Shown: positions 1 to 7,503, counted from the stretch's first letter. The stretch is DNA of 10,410 bases from JASJHI01 sp965371355 (GCA_965371355.1 CBDUYD010000104.1:1-10410); one strand, 5' to 3'. Program-made: numbers and translations. Notes: a model not told the origin generated them from the letters alone.

Positions 1-9
1 CGGGCGAAG

Positions 10-927
10 TTACCGATCGCCCTCTGGGGAACTCTCGGGGCGCGATCGCAGCCTTCGCCACGGCAGCCTTTTCCACGGCATGAGGTGTCCGTACCGGCGC
101 GGCGCGGCGATCGCGCCCGCCCGGTCGGCGATGATCTCGTTCAGCTCGGCGCCGAGGAGGAACACCAGGCAGGCGGCCCACAGCCAGGTCAGCGCGAGGA
201 GTGCTGCCCCGGCCGCTCCGACGATCTCGTTGCCCGAACCGGCGAACCGGACGTACCACCCGAACCCGACCGACAGGACGAGCCACCCGGCGGCCGCGAA
301 CAGTGCGCCGGGGAGGTCGTATCGCCACGGCGTCCGGTGGTGCGGGCCGATGTGGAACATCGTCGCCGACCAGACGATCAGGAGACCGAGCGCGGCGACC
401 AGTCGGATGATCGTCGGGACTCCGACGCCTCGGGAGGCGACCCACACGTAGGTCGCGCCGGCCATCGTGGCAAACGTGCCGATCGCGAGCCCGAGAGCGG
501 TGAGCCGCAGCCGGACCGCGCCGCGTGACTCGTCGACGTCGTAGGCCACGTCGAGCGCACGAATGAGCCCCGCGAATCCACGCGAAACGGTGAACAGGGC
601 GATCGCGATCGAGACGCTGAACAGCCCCGGCCGCTGCATGAGGAAGACGCCGTCGACCGCATCGCGCAGCCCGTCGGCCTCGCTCGTGAACGTCTGGTCG
701 ATGAAGCGGTTGATCGCCTCGTGGAGGTCGGCGGCGAGAGAGTCTCCGAGGAGGGAGACCGAGGCGAGCAGCGCGAGCGCTGCCGCAGGCAGGCTCAACA
801 GGAGCCAGAAGGCGACGCCGGCAGCAGCGTCGACGAGCCCGTCGGCGCGCATCTCGGTGCGCATCTCGCCGGAGATCTCACGCGCCGCGCGCCGGCGCGT
901 GGGCCGGCCGCCGGTGGTCTCACTCAT
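10..927 (-). CDS. YihY/virulence factor BrkB family inner-membrane protein
   Basis: A 305-residue integral membrane protein of the YihY/BrkB family. The biochemical role of this family is not settled; proposals include transport, and older annotations called it ribonuclease BN in error. The protein has about six hydrophobic segments, at roughly residues 33-60, 100-122, 142-165, 172-191, 205-226 and 235-260. Family hallmarks are the ALDVAYDVDESRG stretch (about 124-136), FHIGPHH (191-197), and the end of the last helix, LLGAELNEI (257-265), which matches the conserved GAELN motif. The N-terminus (1-30) and C-terminus (270-305) are Arg-rich and probably cytoplasmic. The ATG start fits the family N-terminus and lies 9 bases after a TACACT hexamer, with no Shine-Dalgarno sequence, which suggests a leaderless transcript. 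It lies 45 bases downstream of the oxidoreductase gene on the same strand but has its own promoter-like hexamer. The family call is secure; the function is unknown. Confidence 0.9.
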   Translation of the reverse strand: MSETTGGRPTRRRAAREISGEMRTEMRADGLVDAAAGVAFWLLLSLPAAALALLASVSLLGDSLAADLHEAINRFIDQTFTSEADGLRDAVDGVFLMQRPGLFSVSIAIALFTVSRGFAGLIRALDVAYDVDESRGAVRLRLTALGLAIGTFATMAGATYVWVASRGVGVPTIIRLVAALGLLIVWSATMFHIGPHHRTPWRYDLPGALFAAAGWLVLSVGFGWYVRFAGSGNEIVGAAGAALLALTWLWAACLVFLLGAELNEIIADRAGAIAAPRRYGHLMPWKRLPWRRLRSRPESSPEGDR

Positions 928-936
928 CGCGCGGGC

Positions 937-942
937 AGTGTA
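937..942 (-). promoter_or_regulatory. Putative -10 element (TACACT) of the YihY/BrkB gene
   Basis: On the minus strand TACACT matches the actinobacterial -10 pattern TANNNT and is followed after 9 bases by the ATG of the YihY-family gene. No purine-rich ribosome binding site lies between them, so transcription probably starts at or next to the start codon. No recognisable -35 hexamer is seen. It lies in the 45-base gap after the oxidoreductase stop codon. Confidence 0.5.
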
Positions 943-972
943 CGGATGAGCCCGGTGTTCGGATGGGTGCGG

Positions 973-3900
973 TCAGGGCAGCCGCTTGGCGAGTTCGGCC
1001 CGGTACACCTTCGCCCGTCGCAGCTTGATCTCCTCGTAACCGCGGACCTGGTCGGGGAGCCAAGCGATCGCGATCGCCTCTCCCAACGTGTCCGCCGTCA
1101 ACCGCGCCGACAGTCGCTCGACGGCGTCGATGTACTCGGGGATCATCTTGCGCTCGAGGCGGCGGACCGCCCCCCATCTGAACGGGTCGGCAGGGGTGCC
1201 GCGCAGGCCCTTCATCGAGCGGAGCGCGCGGAGCGCGGGACCGGCCGATCGGCGGAGCTCGATCTTGCGGTCGAGCCCGAGCGCACGGAGCATCGGCGGG
1301 TGCAGGAGGTAGGTGACGGTGGTATCGGCCCCGCCGACCGCTTGATAGCCGCGCTCGGCCCCGTCGTCGAGCAGCAGCCTCGCTACCTCGTACTCGTCCT
1401 TGTAGGCCATCAGCTTGTGCAGGTTGCGGGCGACCGCTTCGGTGAACTCCGACCCGGCGACGAGCGCGCGTTCGGCAGCGCGTGCGCGTTCGACCGTCTC
1501 GGTGAACCGTTGGGCGTACCGCTCGGACTGGTAGAGCACGAGGTCGTTCCTCAGGCGCTCGATCAATTCGTCGGTCGACTCCGCAGGAGGGCGCGGCGGC
1601 AGGTCGGCGGCGATCTCGACCGCCTCGTGATCGAGCACCCAGGCACGGCCCCAGCGGAGCGCCGCGAGATTGCTGTCGACGGCGACGCCGTTGAGTTCGA
1701 TCGCCCGTTCGATGTGCTCGACCGGCACCGGAATCGAGCCGATCTGCACGGCTGCACCGAGGAGGAGGACGTTCGCCATCGTGGTCGACCCGAGCAGACC
1801 GCTCGACAGTGCGGCCGCGTCGAGGAAGATGTTCTCGCCGCCGCGGGTGACCTCGGCGACGCGATCGAGCATCGTGGCGCTCGGCGGCAGGGAGATGTCG
1901 GGGTGGGTCACCATCTGCCCCGTCGGGACGGCGTTCGTCGACGCGACCGCGACGGTCCGCTCCGGATCGGCCCCGACGAGGTTGGTGTCGCTCGCCCCGA
2001 CGAGCAGATCGAACGAGAGCAGGCAGTCGATCCCCGACGAACTGGCGTGGTTCGAGATCGGTGTGTCCGCGGAGGTGATCCGCAGGTCGCTCACCACGGG
2101 TCCGGCCTTCTGCGACAGCCCTGTCTGGTCGAGTCCGCGCACGCGGAGACCGCCGAGCATCGCCGCCGTGCCGAGGATCTGGCTGATCGTGATCACACCC
2201 GTTCCGCCGATGCCGGTCAGCCGGACGATGAACCGATCGGTCGGCACGATCGGCGCGGCAGGAGCCGGCAGCTCGTCGGGCGGGCGGGGGAGTGGCCGCG
2301 CGTCCGAGCGCCCCTGCGGCGCAGCGGTCGTCACCTTCGCGAACGCCGGGCAGTCGCCCCTCATGCACGAGAAGTCGAAGTTGCAGCTCGTCTGGTGGAT
2401 CCGCGTCTTGCGGCCGTAGGCGGTCTGCACCGGCTGCACGGAGAGGCAGTTCGACTTGTCGCCGCAGTCGCCGCAGCCCTCGCAGACGCGCTCGTTGATC
2501 ACGACCCGGAAACCGGGTGTCGTCGCGGTTCCCCTCGCCCGCGCCCTGCGCAGTTCGGCTGCGCAGGCCTGATCGTGGATCAGGACCGTGACGCCCTTCG
2601 TCGCCGCGAGAACGGACTGGGCCTCGTCGATTCGGCTGCGGTCCCAGATGTCGACGCCGACGGGGAAGTCACCTCGATCGTGGCGATCGGGATCGTCGCT
2701 GGTGACGATCACGCGGGCGACCCCTTCGATCAGCAGCAGCGCGGCGACGTCGGGCACGGAGAGCTGGCCCTCGGGGTCCTGACCGCCGGTCATCGCGACC
2801 GTGCCGTTGTAGAGCAGCTTGTAGGTGATGTCGATGTCGGCGGCGACCGCCGCGCGCACCGCGAGCGAGCCGGAGTGGAAGAAAGTCCCGTCGCCGATGT
2901 TCTGGACGAGATGGTCGCGATCGACGAACGGTGACATGCCGATCCACTGGGCGCCCTCGCCGCCCATCTGGGTGAGTCCGACGATGTTGCCGACCCTTTC
3001 CTCGTCCATCATCGCGACCATCGCGTGGCAGCCGATTCCGCCCCCGACGAGCGTGTCCGCGCTGGCGCGTGTGCTCGTGTTGTGGGGGCAGCCCGAGCAG
3101 TAGTACGGGGTCCGCGTGACCGCGAGCGGGATTCGGGGCCGCTTCGGGTTGGTCACAGCTTCGATCGGTCGGAGGCGATCGGCGAGGCGGGCGCTCAATC
3201 GACGATGGAGCGGTGCGAGGAGCTTGTCGACGTCGAGCATGCCCGAGCCGTCGATCAGCAGCTCGCCGTGCTCGTCGTGGCGACCAACCACCCGCGGATG
3301 GTGGTCGCCGTCGTACAGCGCGGACTTGACGAGACCCTCCAACGTGGGGTTCTTCTCCTCGACCACGATGACCTCGTCGAGGCCGACGGCGAAGTCGCGG
3401 ACCTGGCCGGGGTCGATCGGGACCGGCATCAGGATCTGGAACAGTCGCACGCCGGCGGCCCGGAGGTCGTCGTCGGTGGCGAGACCGAGCACGCTCAGCG
3501 CCTCGCGCAGCTCGTGGTACGTCTGGCCCGACGCGGCGATGCCGATCCAGTCGTCCGCCGTGCGCACGGCGACGCGGTTGAGGTTGTTGTCGACGCCGTA
3601 CCTGCGGGCGAGGACCGAACGGACCTGCTGGAACTCGCGCTCCATGTCGAGCGTGTACGGGGTGAGGAGCCGCCCGTTCGGTGTCGGTTGGAACGGCTTG
3701 CCGTCGACCTCGACGACGGGGGCGGTAGGCCGCACACGGTCGGGATGGATGTCGACCGTGCCCGTGCCGTCGGCGACCGCGGTGACGAGTTTGAAGCCCG
3801 CCCACAGCCCGCACGTGCGCGAGAGCGCTACCGCGTGCCGGCCGAGATCGAGGGCCTCCTGGACATCGCCGGGGAACAGGATCGGCATGTGCAGGTCGAC

Positions 3901-4392
3901 CATCGTCGCGTCGCTCGACGACGGCACGGTCGACGACTTGGCCGCCGGATCGTCGCCGACGACCGCGACCACGCCTCCATGCGGGGAGGTACCGGCGAAG
4001 ACCGCGTGACGGATCGCGTCGCTGCTGCGATCGAATCCCGGGCCCTTGCCGTACCAGATGCCCACGACACCATCGAAACGCGCGTCGTCGAGGGTCATCG
4101 CGAGCTGGCTGCCCATCACCGATGTCGCCGCCAGTTCCTCGTTGACACCGGGTCGCACGACGATCGGGAGATCGGGAACGGTCGCCGCCGCGCGCCGCAG
4201 TTCCTCGGTGAACGTACCGACGGGCGATCCCTGGTAGCCGGAGGCGAACGCCGCGGTCGACAGGCCGAGGCGGCGATCGATGCGCAGCTGATCGACGGGC
4301 AGTCGGGCGACGGCTTGCACACCGGACAGGAAGACGGTGCCCTCCTCGAGGCGGAACCTGTCCGCCAGTTCGTACGTCTCGGTGTTCGCCAC
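973..4392 (-). CDS. Indolepyruvate ferredoxin oxidoreductase family protein, fused single-chain form
   Basis: A 1139-residue 2-oxoacid oxidoreductase. Known members oxidatively decarboxylate aryl-pyruvates (indolepyruvate, phenylpyruvate) with CoA to aryl-acetyl-CoA and CO2, using thiamine diphosphate and iron-sulfur clusters. Domains in order: N-terminal oxidoreductase region (about 15-400, SGYQGSPVGTF at 51-61); YYCSGCPHNTST (430-441) leading into the thiamine diphosphate-binding domain (about 430-610, with GGGIGCHAM, MGGEGAQWIGMSPF and NIGDGTFFHSGSL); a cysteine-rich iron-sulfur segment (C637, C640, C643, C649, then C670, C676, C681); a gamma-type catalytic domain (about 720-915, opening with RLTGIGGTGVITISQ); and a C-terminal domain typical of the fused family (about 930-1130). 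The chain looks intact. The start is GTG, preceded by a purine-rich GGAGAAGGGG tract 5 bases upstream. No partner subunit or ferredoxin gene is adjacent. The gene is divergent from the sugar kinase. The family is certain; preference for indole- over phenyl- or branched-chain oxoacids is not readable from sequence. Confidence 0.93.
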   Translation of the reverse strand: MANTETYELADRFRLEEGTVFLSGVQAVARLPVDQLRIDRRLGLSTAAFASGYQGSPVGTFTEELRRAAATVPDLPIVVRPGVNEELAATSVMGSQLAMTLDDARFDGVVGIWYGKGPGFDRSSDAIRHAVFAGTSPHGGVVAVVGDDPAAKSSTVPSSSDATMVDLHMPILFPGDVQEALDLGRHAVALSRTCGLWAGFKLVTAVADGTGTVDIHPDRVRPTAPVVEVDGKPFQPTPNGRLLTPYTLDMEREFQQVRSVLARRYGVDNNLNRVAVRTADDWIGIAASGQTYHELREALSVLGLATDDDLRAAGVRLFQILMPVPIDPGQVRDFAVGLDEVIVVEEKNPTLEGLVKSALYDGDHHPRVVGRHDEHGELLIDGSGMLDVDKLLAPLHRRLSARLADRLRPIEAVTNPKRPRIPLAVTRTPYYCSGCPHNTSTRASADTLVGGGIGCHAMVAMMDEERVGNIVGLTQMGGEGAQWIGMSPFVDRDHLVQNIGDGTFFHSGSLAVRAAVAADIDITYKLLYNGTVAMTGGQDPEGQLSVPDVAALLLIEGVARVIVTSDDPDRHDRGDFPVGVDIWDRSRIDEAQSVLAATKGVTVLIHDQACAAELRRARARGTATTPGFRVVINERVCEGCGDCGDKSNCLSVQPVQTAYGRKTRIHQTSCNFDFSCMRGDCPAFAKVTTAAPQGRSDARPLPRPPDELPAPAAPIVPTDRFIVRLTGIGGTGVITISQILGTAAMLGGLRVRGLDQTGLSQKAGPVVSDLRITSADTPISNHASSSGIDCLLSFDLLVGASDTNLVGADPERTVAVASTNAVPTGQMVTHPDISLPPSATMLDRVAEVTRGGENIFLDAAALSSGLLGSTTMANVLLLGAAVQIGSIPVPVEHIERAIELNGVAVDSNLAALRWGRAWVLDHEAVEIAADLPPRPPAESTDELIERLRNDLVLYQSERYAQRFTETVERARAAERALVAGSEFTEAVARNLHKLMAYKDEYEVARLLLDDGAERGYQAVGGADTTVTYLLHPPMLRALGLDRKIELRRSAGPALRALRSMKGLRGTPADPFRWGAVRRLERKMIPEYIDAVERLSARLTADTLGEAIAIAWLPDQVRGYEEIKLRRAKVYRAELAKRLP

Positions 4393-4479
4393 GTGTTCCC
4401 CTTCTCCGCTCGGGCCATTCTTCCACGGTTGTAGTCGATAGGGGTCCGCCGGTCGAGAGAAGATGTGAGGATTGACGCC
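4393..4479. promoter_or_regulatory. Divergent intergenic region between oxidoreductase and sugar kinase genes
   Basis: This 87-base spacer must carry the promoters of both divergent genes. It holds a ribosome binding site for each: GGAGAAGGGG on the minus strand next to the oxidoreductase, and GTGAGG on the plus strand before the kinase. The most AT-rich part is TTGTAGTCGATA (4429-4440), the likeliest place for -10 elements. No hexamer there fits TANNNT exactly in either direction, so I cannot assign a promoter. Confidence 0.35.
4398..4407 (-). promoter_or_regulatory. Shine-Dalgarno tract deciding the oxidoreductase GTG start
   Basis: On the minus strand GGAGAAGGGG lies 5 bases upstream of the GTG at 4392-4390. 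It is one of the clearest ribosome binding sites in the window and supports this GTG as the start. It also contrasts with the leaderless-looking starts of other genes here. Confidence 0.6.
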
Positions 4480-5436
4480 ATGCTGTCATTCGTCGGCGAG
4501 GCGCTGGTCGATCTCGTCGTCGATGTCGCCGGCGATTCCGTGTCGATGCTCGGCGGAGGGCCGTTCAACGCCGCCCGCGCCGCCGCTCGGCTGGGTTCCG
4601 ACGTCGAGTTCGCCGGCGCGGTCTCGACCGATGGATACGGCGGTCGTATCCGGCGCCGTCTGGCCGCCGACGGCGTCGGGACCCGCTGGGTCACGACCTC
4701 GATGCTTCCCACGACGCAGGCGGTCGCCCGGGTCGACGCCCGAGGGGACGTCACGTACTCCTTCTCGATCGAGGGGACGACCGTGCCCTCGTTCGCGCCG
4801 GCTGCGAGCGTCGCGTCGCCGTCGGCGGCGCTGTTCACGGGAGGGCTCGCGCTCGCGCTCGAGCCCCTCGCCGGCCTGATGCTCGACGCTCTCGGAGGCG
4901 TCGGGTCGAGCAGGATCGTGATGATCGACCTCAACTGCCGACCGGCCGCCGTCGCCTCCCGGGCGGCGTATGTGACGAGGCTCGAACGTGCCGCGGCGAT
5001 GGCCACGATCGTCAAGGCGAGTGACGAGGACCTCGACTACCTCGCTCCCGGGGTCGCCGTCGACGATGTCGCACGGCGCCTACTGGTGCTCGGGGCCGCA
5101 GCGGTGTTGATCACGCGCGGCGACGAAGCGACGGTCGTGCACACCGCCGGAGCATCAGCGGCGGTCCCGACGGCGCGCCCTCCTGCGCCGATCGTCGACA
5201 CGATCGGTGCCGGCGACACGTTCGGCGGCGCGCTGCTCGCCGCGCTGACCGGCTCGGGGATCGATGGCCGCGACCTGCGCGGCGATCGCGCGCTCGCACC
5301 GCTCTCCGACGCCGTGCGATCGGCGCACGAGGCGGCCGCGGTCGTCGTCACGCGTCGGGGGGCGGATCCACCATGGGCCCGCGAACTCGCCTCGCCCGGC
5401 CGATCCACCGGTCACAGCAGCGATCACACGAGGTAG
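4480..5436 (+). CDS. PfkB-family carbohydrate kinase (fructokinase-like)
   Basis: A 318-residue ribokinase/PfkB-fold kinase that transfers phosphate from ATP to a sugar or related alcohol in the cytoplasm. The N-terminus MLSFVGEALVD is typical of the fructokinase branch. The substrate-side glycine motif GGGPFNAARAAARLG is at 25-39. DLNCRP (150-155) and KASDEDLDYL (179-188) match the branch pattern. PfkB signature 2, DTIGAGDTFGGALLAAL, is at 240-256, with D246 as the expected catalytic base after the GAG anion hole. I chose the ATG at 4480 because GTGAGG (4465-4470) sits 9 bases upstream as a ribosome binding site. A GTG at 4465 in the same frame would add five residues. The gene is divergent from the oxidoreductase across 87 bases, and its stop overlaps the 3' end of the regulator gene by 13 bases. 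The Ser/His-rich tail (303-318) is probably unstructured. Substrate unknown: fructose is plausible, and 2-keto-3-deoxygluconate or a nucleoside is possible. Confidence 0.9.
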   Translation: MLSFVGEALVDLVVDVAGDSVSMLGGGPFNAARAAARLGSDVEFAGAVSTDGYGGRIRRRLAADGVGTRWVTTSMLPTTQAVARVDARGDVTYSFSIEGTTVPSFAPAASVASPSAALFTGGLALALEPLAGLMLDALGGVGSSRIVMIDLNCRPAAVASRAAYVTRLERAAAMATIVKASDEDLDYLAPGVAVDDVARRLLVLGAAAVLITRGDEATVVHTAGASAAVPTARPPAPIVDTIGAGDTFGGALLAALTGSGIDGRDLRGDRALAPLSDAVRSAHEAAAVVVTRRGADPPWARELASPGRSTGHSSDHTR

Positions 5437-6254
5437 TGGCGCACCGCGAGTCGTTCCGCCGAGTCGTCGCCGGGGACCGGGAGTTGAGCGACGACGCGGA
5501 GGTTCGGCCACTCGGCGGGAGCGAGTTGCTGGTACTCGAAGGTGAGCATCCCAGCGGCCGGATGCTGGAAGCGCCGCAGCCTCGTCTCGAATCCCGAGAC
5601 ATCGTGCTCGGGCCACCACTCGGCGAACTCCTCGCTCTCCTCCGCGAGCATTTCGACGAGCCTGTTCATCGACTCGTCGTGTCGGACCGCCGAGGTCGCG
5701 GATCGGAACTCGGCGAGCGCCTGGCGCGCATGGATGTCCCAGTCGACGATCAGCGACCGTGTTTCGAGGTCGCAGAAGAGCACCCAGAGCAGATTCAGCC
5801 GGGGCGGTTCGAGTTCTGCGATCCGCGGGTACAGCCGCTGTTCGGCGGTGTTCCAGGCGACGAACTCCCAGTGCGGCCCGAGTACGTATGCCGGGGCGGG
5901 CATCAGGGAATCGATCAGCCGGAGCAGCGCGCTCGGCGCCTCGGTGGGTGCCTCCACATTCGCCGTGCCCGGGTCGGTGAGCGCGATCAGGTGGTCGAGT
6001 TGCGCCCCGTCGAGTCGGAGCGCCCTGCCGATCGCGTGCAGCACGTCGTGGGAGGCGTTGATGCGCCGGCCCTGTTCGAGCCACGTGTACCAGGTGACCG
6101 ACACGCCGGCGAGCATCGCCACCTCCTCGCGTCGGAGTCCCGGCGTGCGTCGCCCGCGCCCCGCCGGGAGGCCGACCGTCTCCGGCCGCGTCGCCTCGCG
6201 ACGGGCGCGCAGGAACTCGGCGAGTTCCTTGCGATGGTCGCTCGGGGCGGTCAC
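5424..6254 (-). CDS. XRE-family regulator with MmyB-like ligand-binding domain
   Basis: A 276-residue DNA-binding regulator. Residues 7-95 form the helix-turn-helix domain, with the highly typical stretch RRTPGLRREEVAMLAGVSVT (35-54) followed by WYTWLEQGR (55-63). Residues 108-276 form the MmyB-type ligand-binding domain, with PAYVLGPHWEFVAWN (121-135), EFAEWWPEHDV (209-219) and the closing HPAAGMLTFEYQQL (231-244). Family members sense small hydrophobic ligands and often control a divergent enzyme gene. The matching gene here is the M20 peptidase. I chose the GTG at 6254 because the family N-terminus begins there (HRKELAEFLRARR). The open frame extends to a GTG at 6338, but that extra N-terminus is low-complexity and runs through the palindromic operator candidate. 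Only a weak ribosome binding site (GGCGAGA) is seen. The 3' end overlaps the kinase gene by 13 bases, tail to tail. The class is secure; the target and ligand are inferred. Confidence 0.9.
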   Translation of the reverse strand: MTAPSDHRKELAEFLRARREATRPETVGLPAGRGRRTPGLRREEVAMLAGVSVTWYTWLEQGRRINASHDVLHAIGRALRLDGAQLDHLIALTDPGTANVEAPTEAPSALLRLIDSLMPAPAYVLGPHWEFVAWNTAEQRLYPRIAELEPPRLNLLWVLFCDLETRSLIVDWDIHARQALAEFRSATSAVRHDESMNRLVEMLAEESEEFAEWWPEHDVSGFETRLRRFQHPAAGMLTFEYQQLAPAEWPNLRVVAQLPVPGDDSAERLAVRHYLV

Positions 6255-6298
6255 TCGATCAGTCTCGCCGTTCGTCGCCGGGCCGGCGCGCGAGATCT

Positions 6299-6330
6299 GA
6301 CCGCGGTCGGGCCGCGGTCGGACCGCGGTC
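6299..6330. promoter_or_regulatory. Candidate operator: three phased palindromes between regulator and peptidase
   Basis: GACCGCGGTC, a perfect 10-base palindrome, occurs at 6299-6308 and again at 6321-6330. A one-base variant, GGCCGCGGTC, lies between them at 6310-6319. The underlying unit CCGCGGTCGG starts at 6301, 6312 and 6323, giving an exact 11-base period, about one DNA helical turn, so all copies face the same side. The array lies between the divergent regulator (start 6254) and peptidase (start 6372) and ends 28 bases before the peptidase's putative -10 hexamer. That fits binding by the neighbouring XRE-type regulator, but the link is inference. Confidence 0.5.
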
Positions 6331-6358
6331 GGCAGCACGATCGGGCGCGAGCGCCGTC

Positions 6359-6364
6359 TACCGT
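6359..6364 (+). promoter_or_regulatory. Putative -10 element (TACCGT) of the M20 peptidase gene
   Basis: TACCGT fits TANNNT and ends 7 bases before the ATG at 6372, the spacing expected if transcription begins at the start codon itself. No ribosome binding site is present. A convincing -35 box is not visible; the palindromic array ends 28 bases upstream. Confidence 0.5.
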
Positions 6365-6371
6365 GATCGAG

Positions 6372-7457
6372 ATGGCCGACCAGTTCCCGCTCGACGACAT
6401 GCTGGACGACCTGCGCACGCTCGTCGAGATCGAGTCACCGTCCAACGACGTCGTCGCACTCCAGCGCTCGGCGGAGGCGGTCGCGGCGATGATCGAACGA
6501 CACCTCGGGCGTCCCGCGACACTGGTCGACAGCCCGGTCGGACCGCACGTCCTCTGGAGCGGGGGCGGTGAGCCGCGCGTGCTCCTGCTCGGGCACCACG
6601 ACACCGTCTTTCCGGTCGGCGCGCTCTCCGCGCGGCCCTTCCGGGTCACCGACGGGCACGTGACCGGGCCGGGTGTCTTCGACATGCTCGGCGGTCTCGT
6701 TCAGGCGTTGTACGGCCTCGCCTCGCTCGACGACATCTCCGGGGTCGAAATATTGATCAGCTCCGACGAGGAGGTCGGCTCCGCAGCGTCGCGCGACCTG
6801 ATCGTCGAACGAGCGCTCGCCTGCGGTGCCGTTCTCGTGCTCGAACCCTCGGCGGACGGCGGCGCGCTCAAGACGGGCCGCAAGGGATGCGGCACGTTCG
6901 AGGTGGTCGTCGGCGGCAGGGCGGCGCATGCCGGTCTCGAGCCCGAGAACGGTGTAAACGCGCTGGTCGAGGCAGCCCACCAGGTGATCGAGATCGACGG
7001 GTTCGGTGACCCGATGGCCGGAACGACGGTCACGCCGACCGTCGCTTCGTCGGGCACCGCCGACAACGTCGTGCCGGCCGAGGCGCGGATCCGCGTCGAC
7101 GTGCGCGTCGAATCGGCCGACGAGAAGGACCGCGTCGAGACTTCGATGACGCGGCTACGGCCTCGCCATCCCGACGCGACCCTCGAGGTGCGCGGCGGCG
7201 TCAACCGTCCGGCGATGCCGGAAGCGGCGTCGGCCACCCTGTTCCCGCTGGCGCTCGCCGTCGATCCCGCGGTCAAGGGAGTGGCGGTCGGCGGGGGGAG
7301 CGACGGCAACTTCACGGCCGCCGCCGGGGTGCCGACCCTCGACGGACTCGGAGCCGTCGGCGGCGGAGCGCACGCCGATCACGAGTACGTCGTCGTGGCG
7401 ACGATGCCCGAGCGGGCCGCGCTGGTAGCAGGAATCGTCGAACAGATCATCCGCTGA
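6372..7457 (+). CDS. M20-family metallopeptidase, carboxypeptidase G2-like
   Basis: A 361-residue two-zinc hydrolase of the M20 family, which removes a C-terminal residue (often glutamate) or deacylates an N-acyl amino acid. Expected metal and catalytic residues are visible: H75 and D77 in GHHDTVF (74-80), bridging D104 in GPGVFDMLGG (99-108), catalytic E133 and ligand E134 in SSDEEVGS (130-137), E158 in LEPS, and H334 in GGGAHADHEYV (330-340). H186 in AAHAG opens the inserted dimerisation domain (about 168-280). One oddity is Leu106, where most relatives have Lys in DMK(G/A)G. There is no signal peptide, so it is probably cytoplasmic. I chose the ATG at 6372 because a TACCGT hexamer lies 7 bases upstream; an in-frame GTG at 6363 would add three residues. 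The gene is divergent from the MmyB-type regulator, which may control it. Substrate not determinable; bacterial relatives annotated as glutamate carboxypeptidase are the closest match. Confidence 0.9.
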   Translation: MADQFPLDDMLDDLRTLVEIESPSNDVVALQRSAEAVAAMIERHLGRPATLVDSPVGPHVLWSGGGEPRVLLLGHHDTVFPVGALSARPFRVTDGHVTGPGVFDMLGGLVQALYGLASLDDISGVEILISSDEEVGSAASRDLIVERALACGAVLVLEPSADGGALKTGRKGCGTFEVVVGGRAAHAGLEPENGVNALVEAAHQVIEIDGFGDPMAGTTVTPTVASSGTADNVVPAEARIRVDVRVESADEKDRVETSMTRLRPRHPDATLEVRGGVNRPAMPEAASATLFPLALAVDPAVKGVAVGGGSDGNFTAAAGVPTLDGLGAVGGGAHADHEYVVVATMPERAALVAGIVEQIIR

Positions 7458-7462
7458 GCCCG

Positions 7463-7502
7463 AGCGGCCGACCGCCTGGCCGAGCCGGCCGGTTCGGCCG
7501 CT
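7463..7502. terminator. Nested inverted repeat between convergent genes, candidate bidirectional terminator
   Basis: AGCGGCCGA (7463-7471) is perfectly complementary to TCGGCCGCT (7494-7502). The pairing can extend inward through CCG/CGG across a one-base bulge. A competing 22-base near-perfect inverted repeat lies inside at 7478-7499, with one mismatch that becomes a G-U pair in RNA. It begins 6 bases after the peptidase stop codon and lies before the 3' end of argG on the other strand, as expected of a shared terminator. There is no T-run, which is common for GC-rich actinobacteria. Confidence 0.5.
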
Positions 7503-7503
7503 G

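Noticed and set aside
721..2934. Long plus-strand open frame (737 codons) across the first two genes
   Set aside because: It is antisense to the YihY and oxidoreductase genes, is rich in Arg/Asp/Gly with no motif, and arises because high-GC codon bias leaves antisense frames open.
3025..4434. Plus-strand open frame of 469 codons
   Set aside because: Antisense shadow of the oxidoreductase; composition is charged and repetitive, with no family resemblance.
2669..4489. Minus-strand open frame in a second frame of the oxidoreductase
   Set aside because: It lies in another frame of the same strand as the clear oxidoreductase gene and is an Arg-rich shadow without any domain.
6255..6338. GTG at 6338 as start of the regulator
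   Set aside because: It would add 28 low-complexity residues encoded by the palindromic repeats; the conserved family N-terminus begins right after the GTG at 6254.
5373..6371. 333-codon N-terminal extension of the M20 peptidase frame
   Set aside because: This part is antisense to the regulator gene and unlike any peptidase. The family N-terminus begins at the ATG at 6372, just after a promoter-like hexamer.
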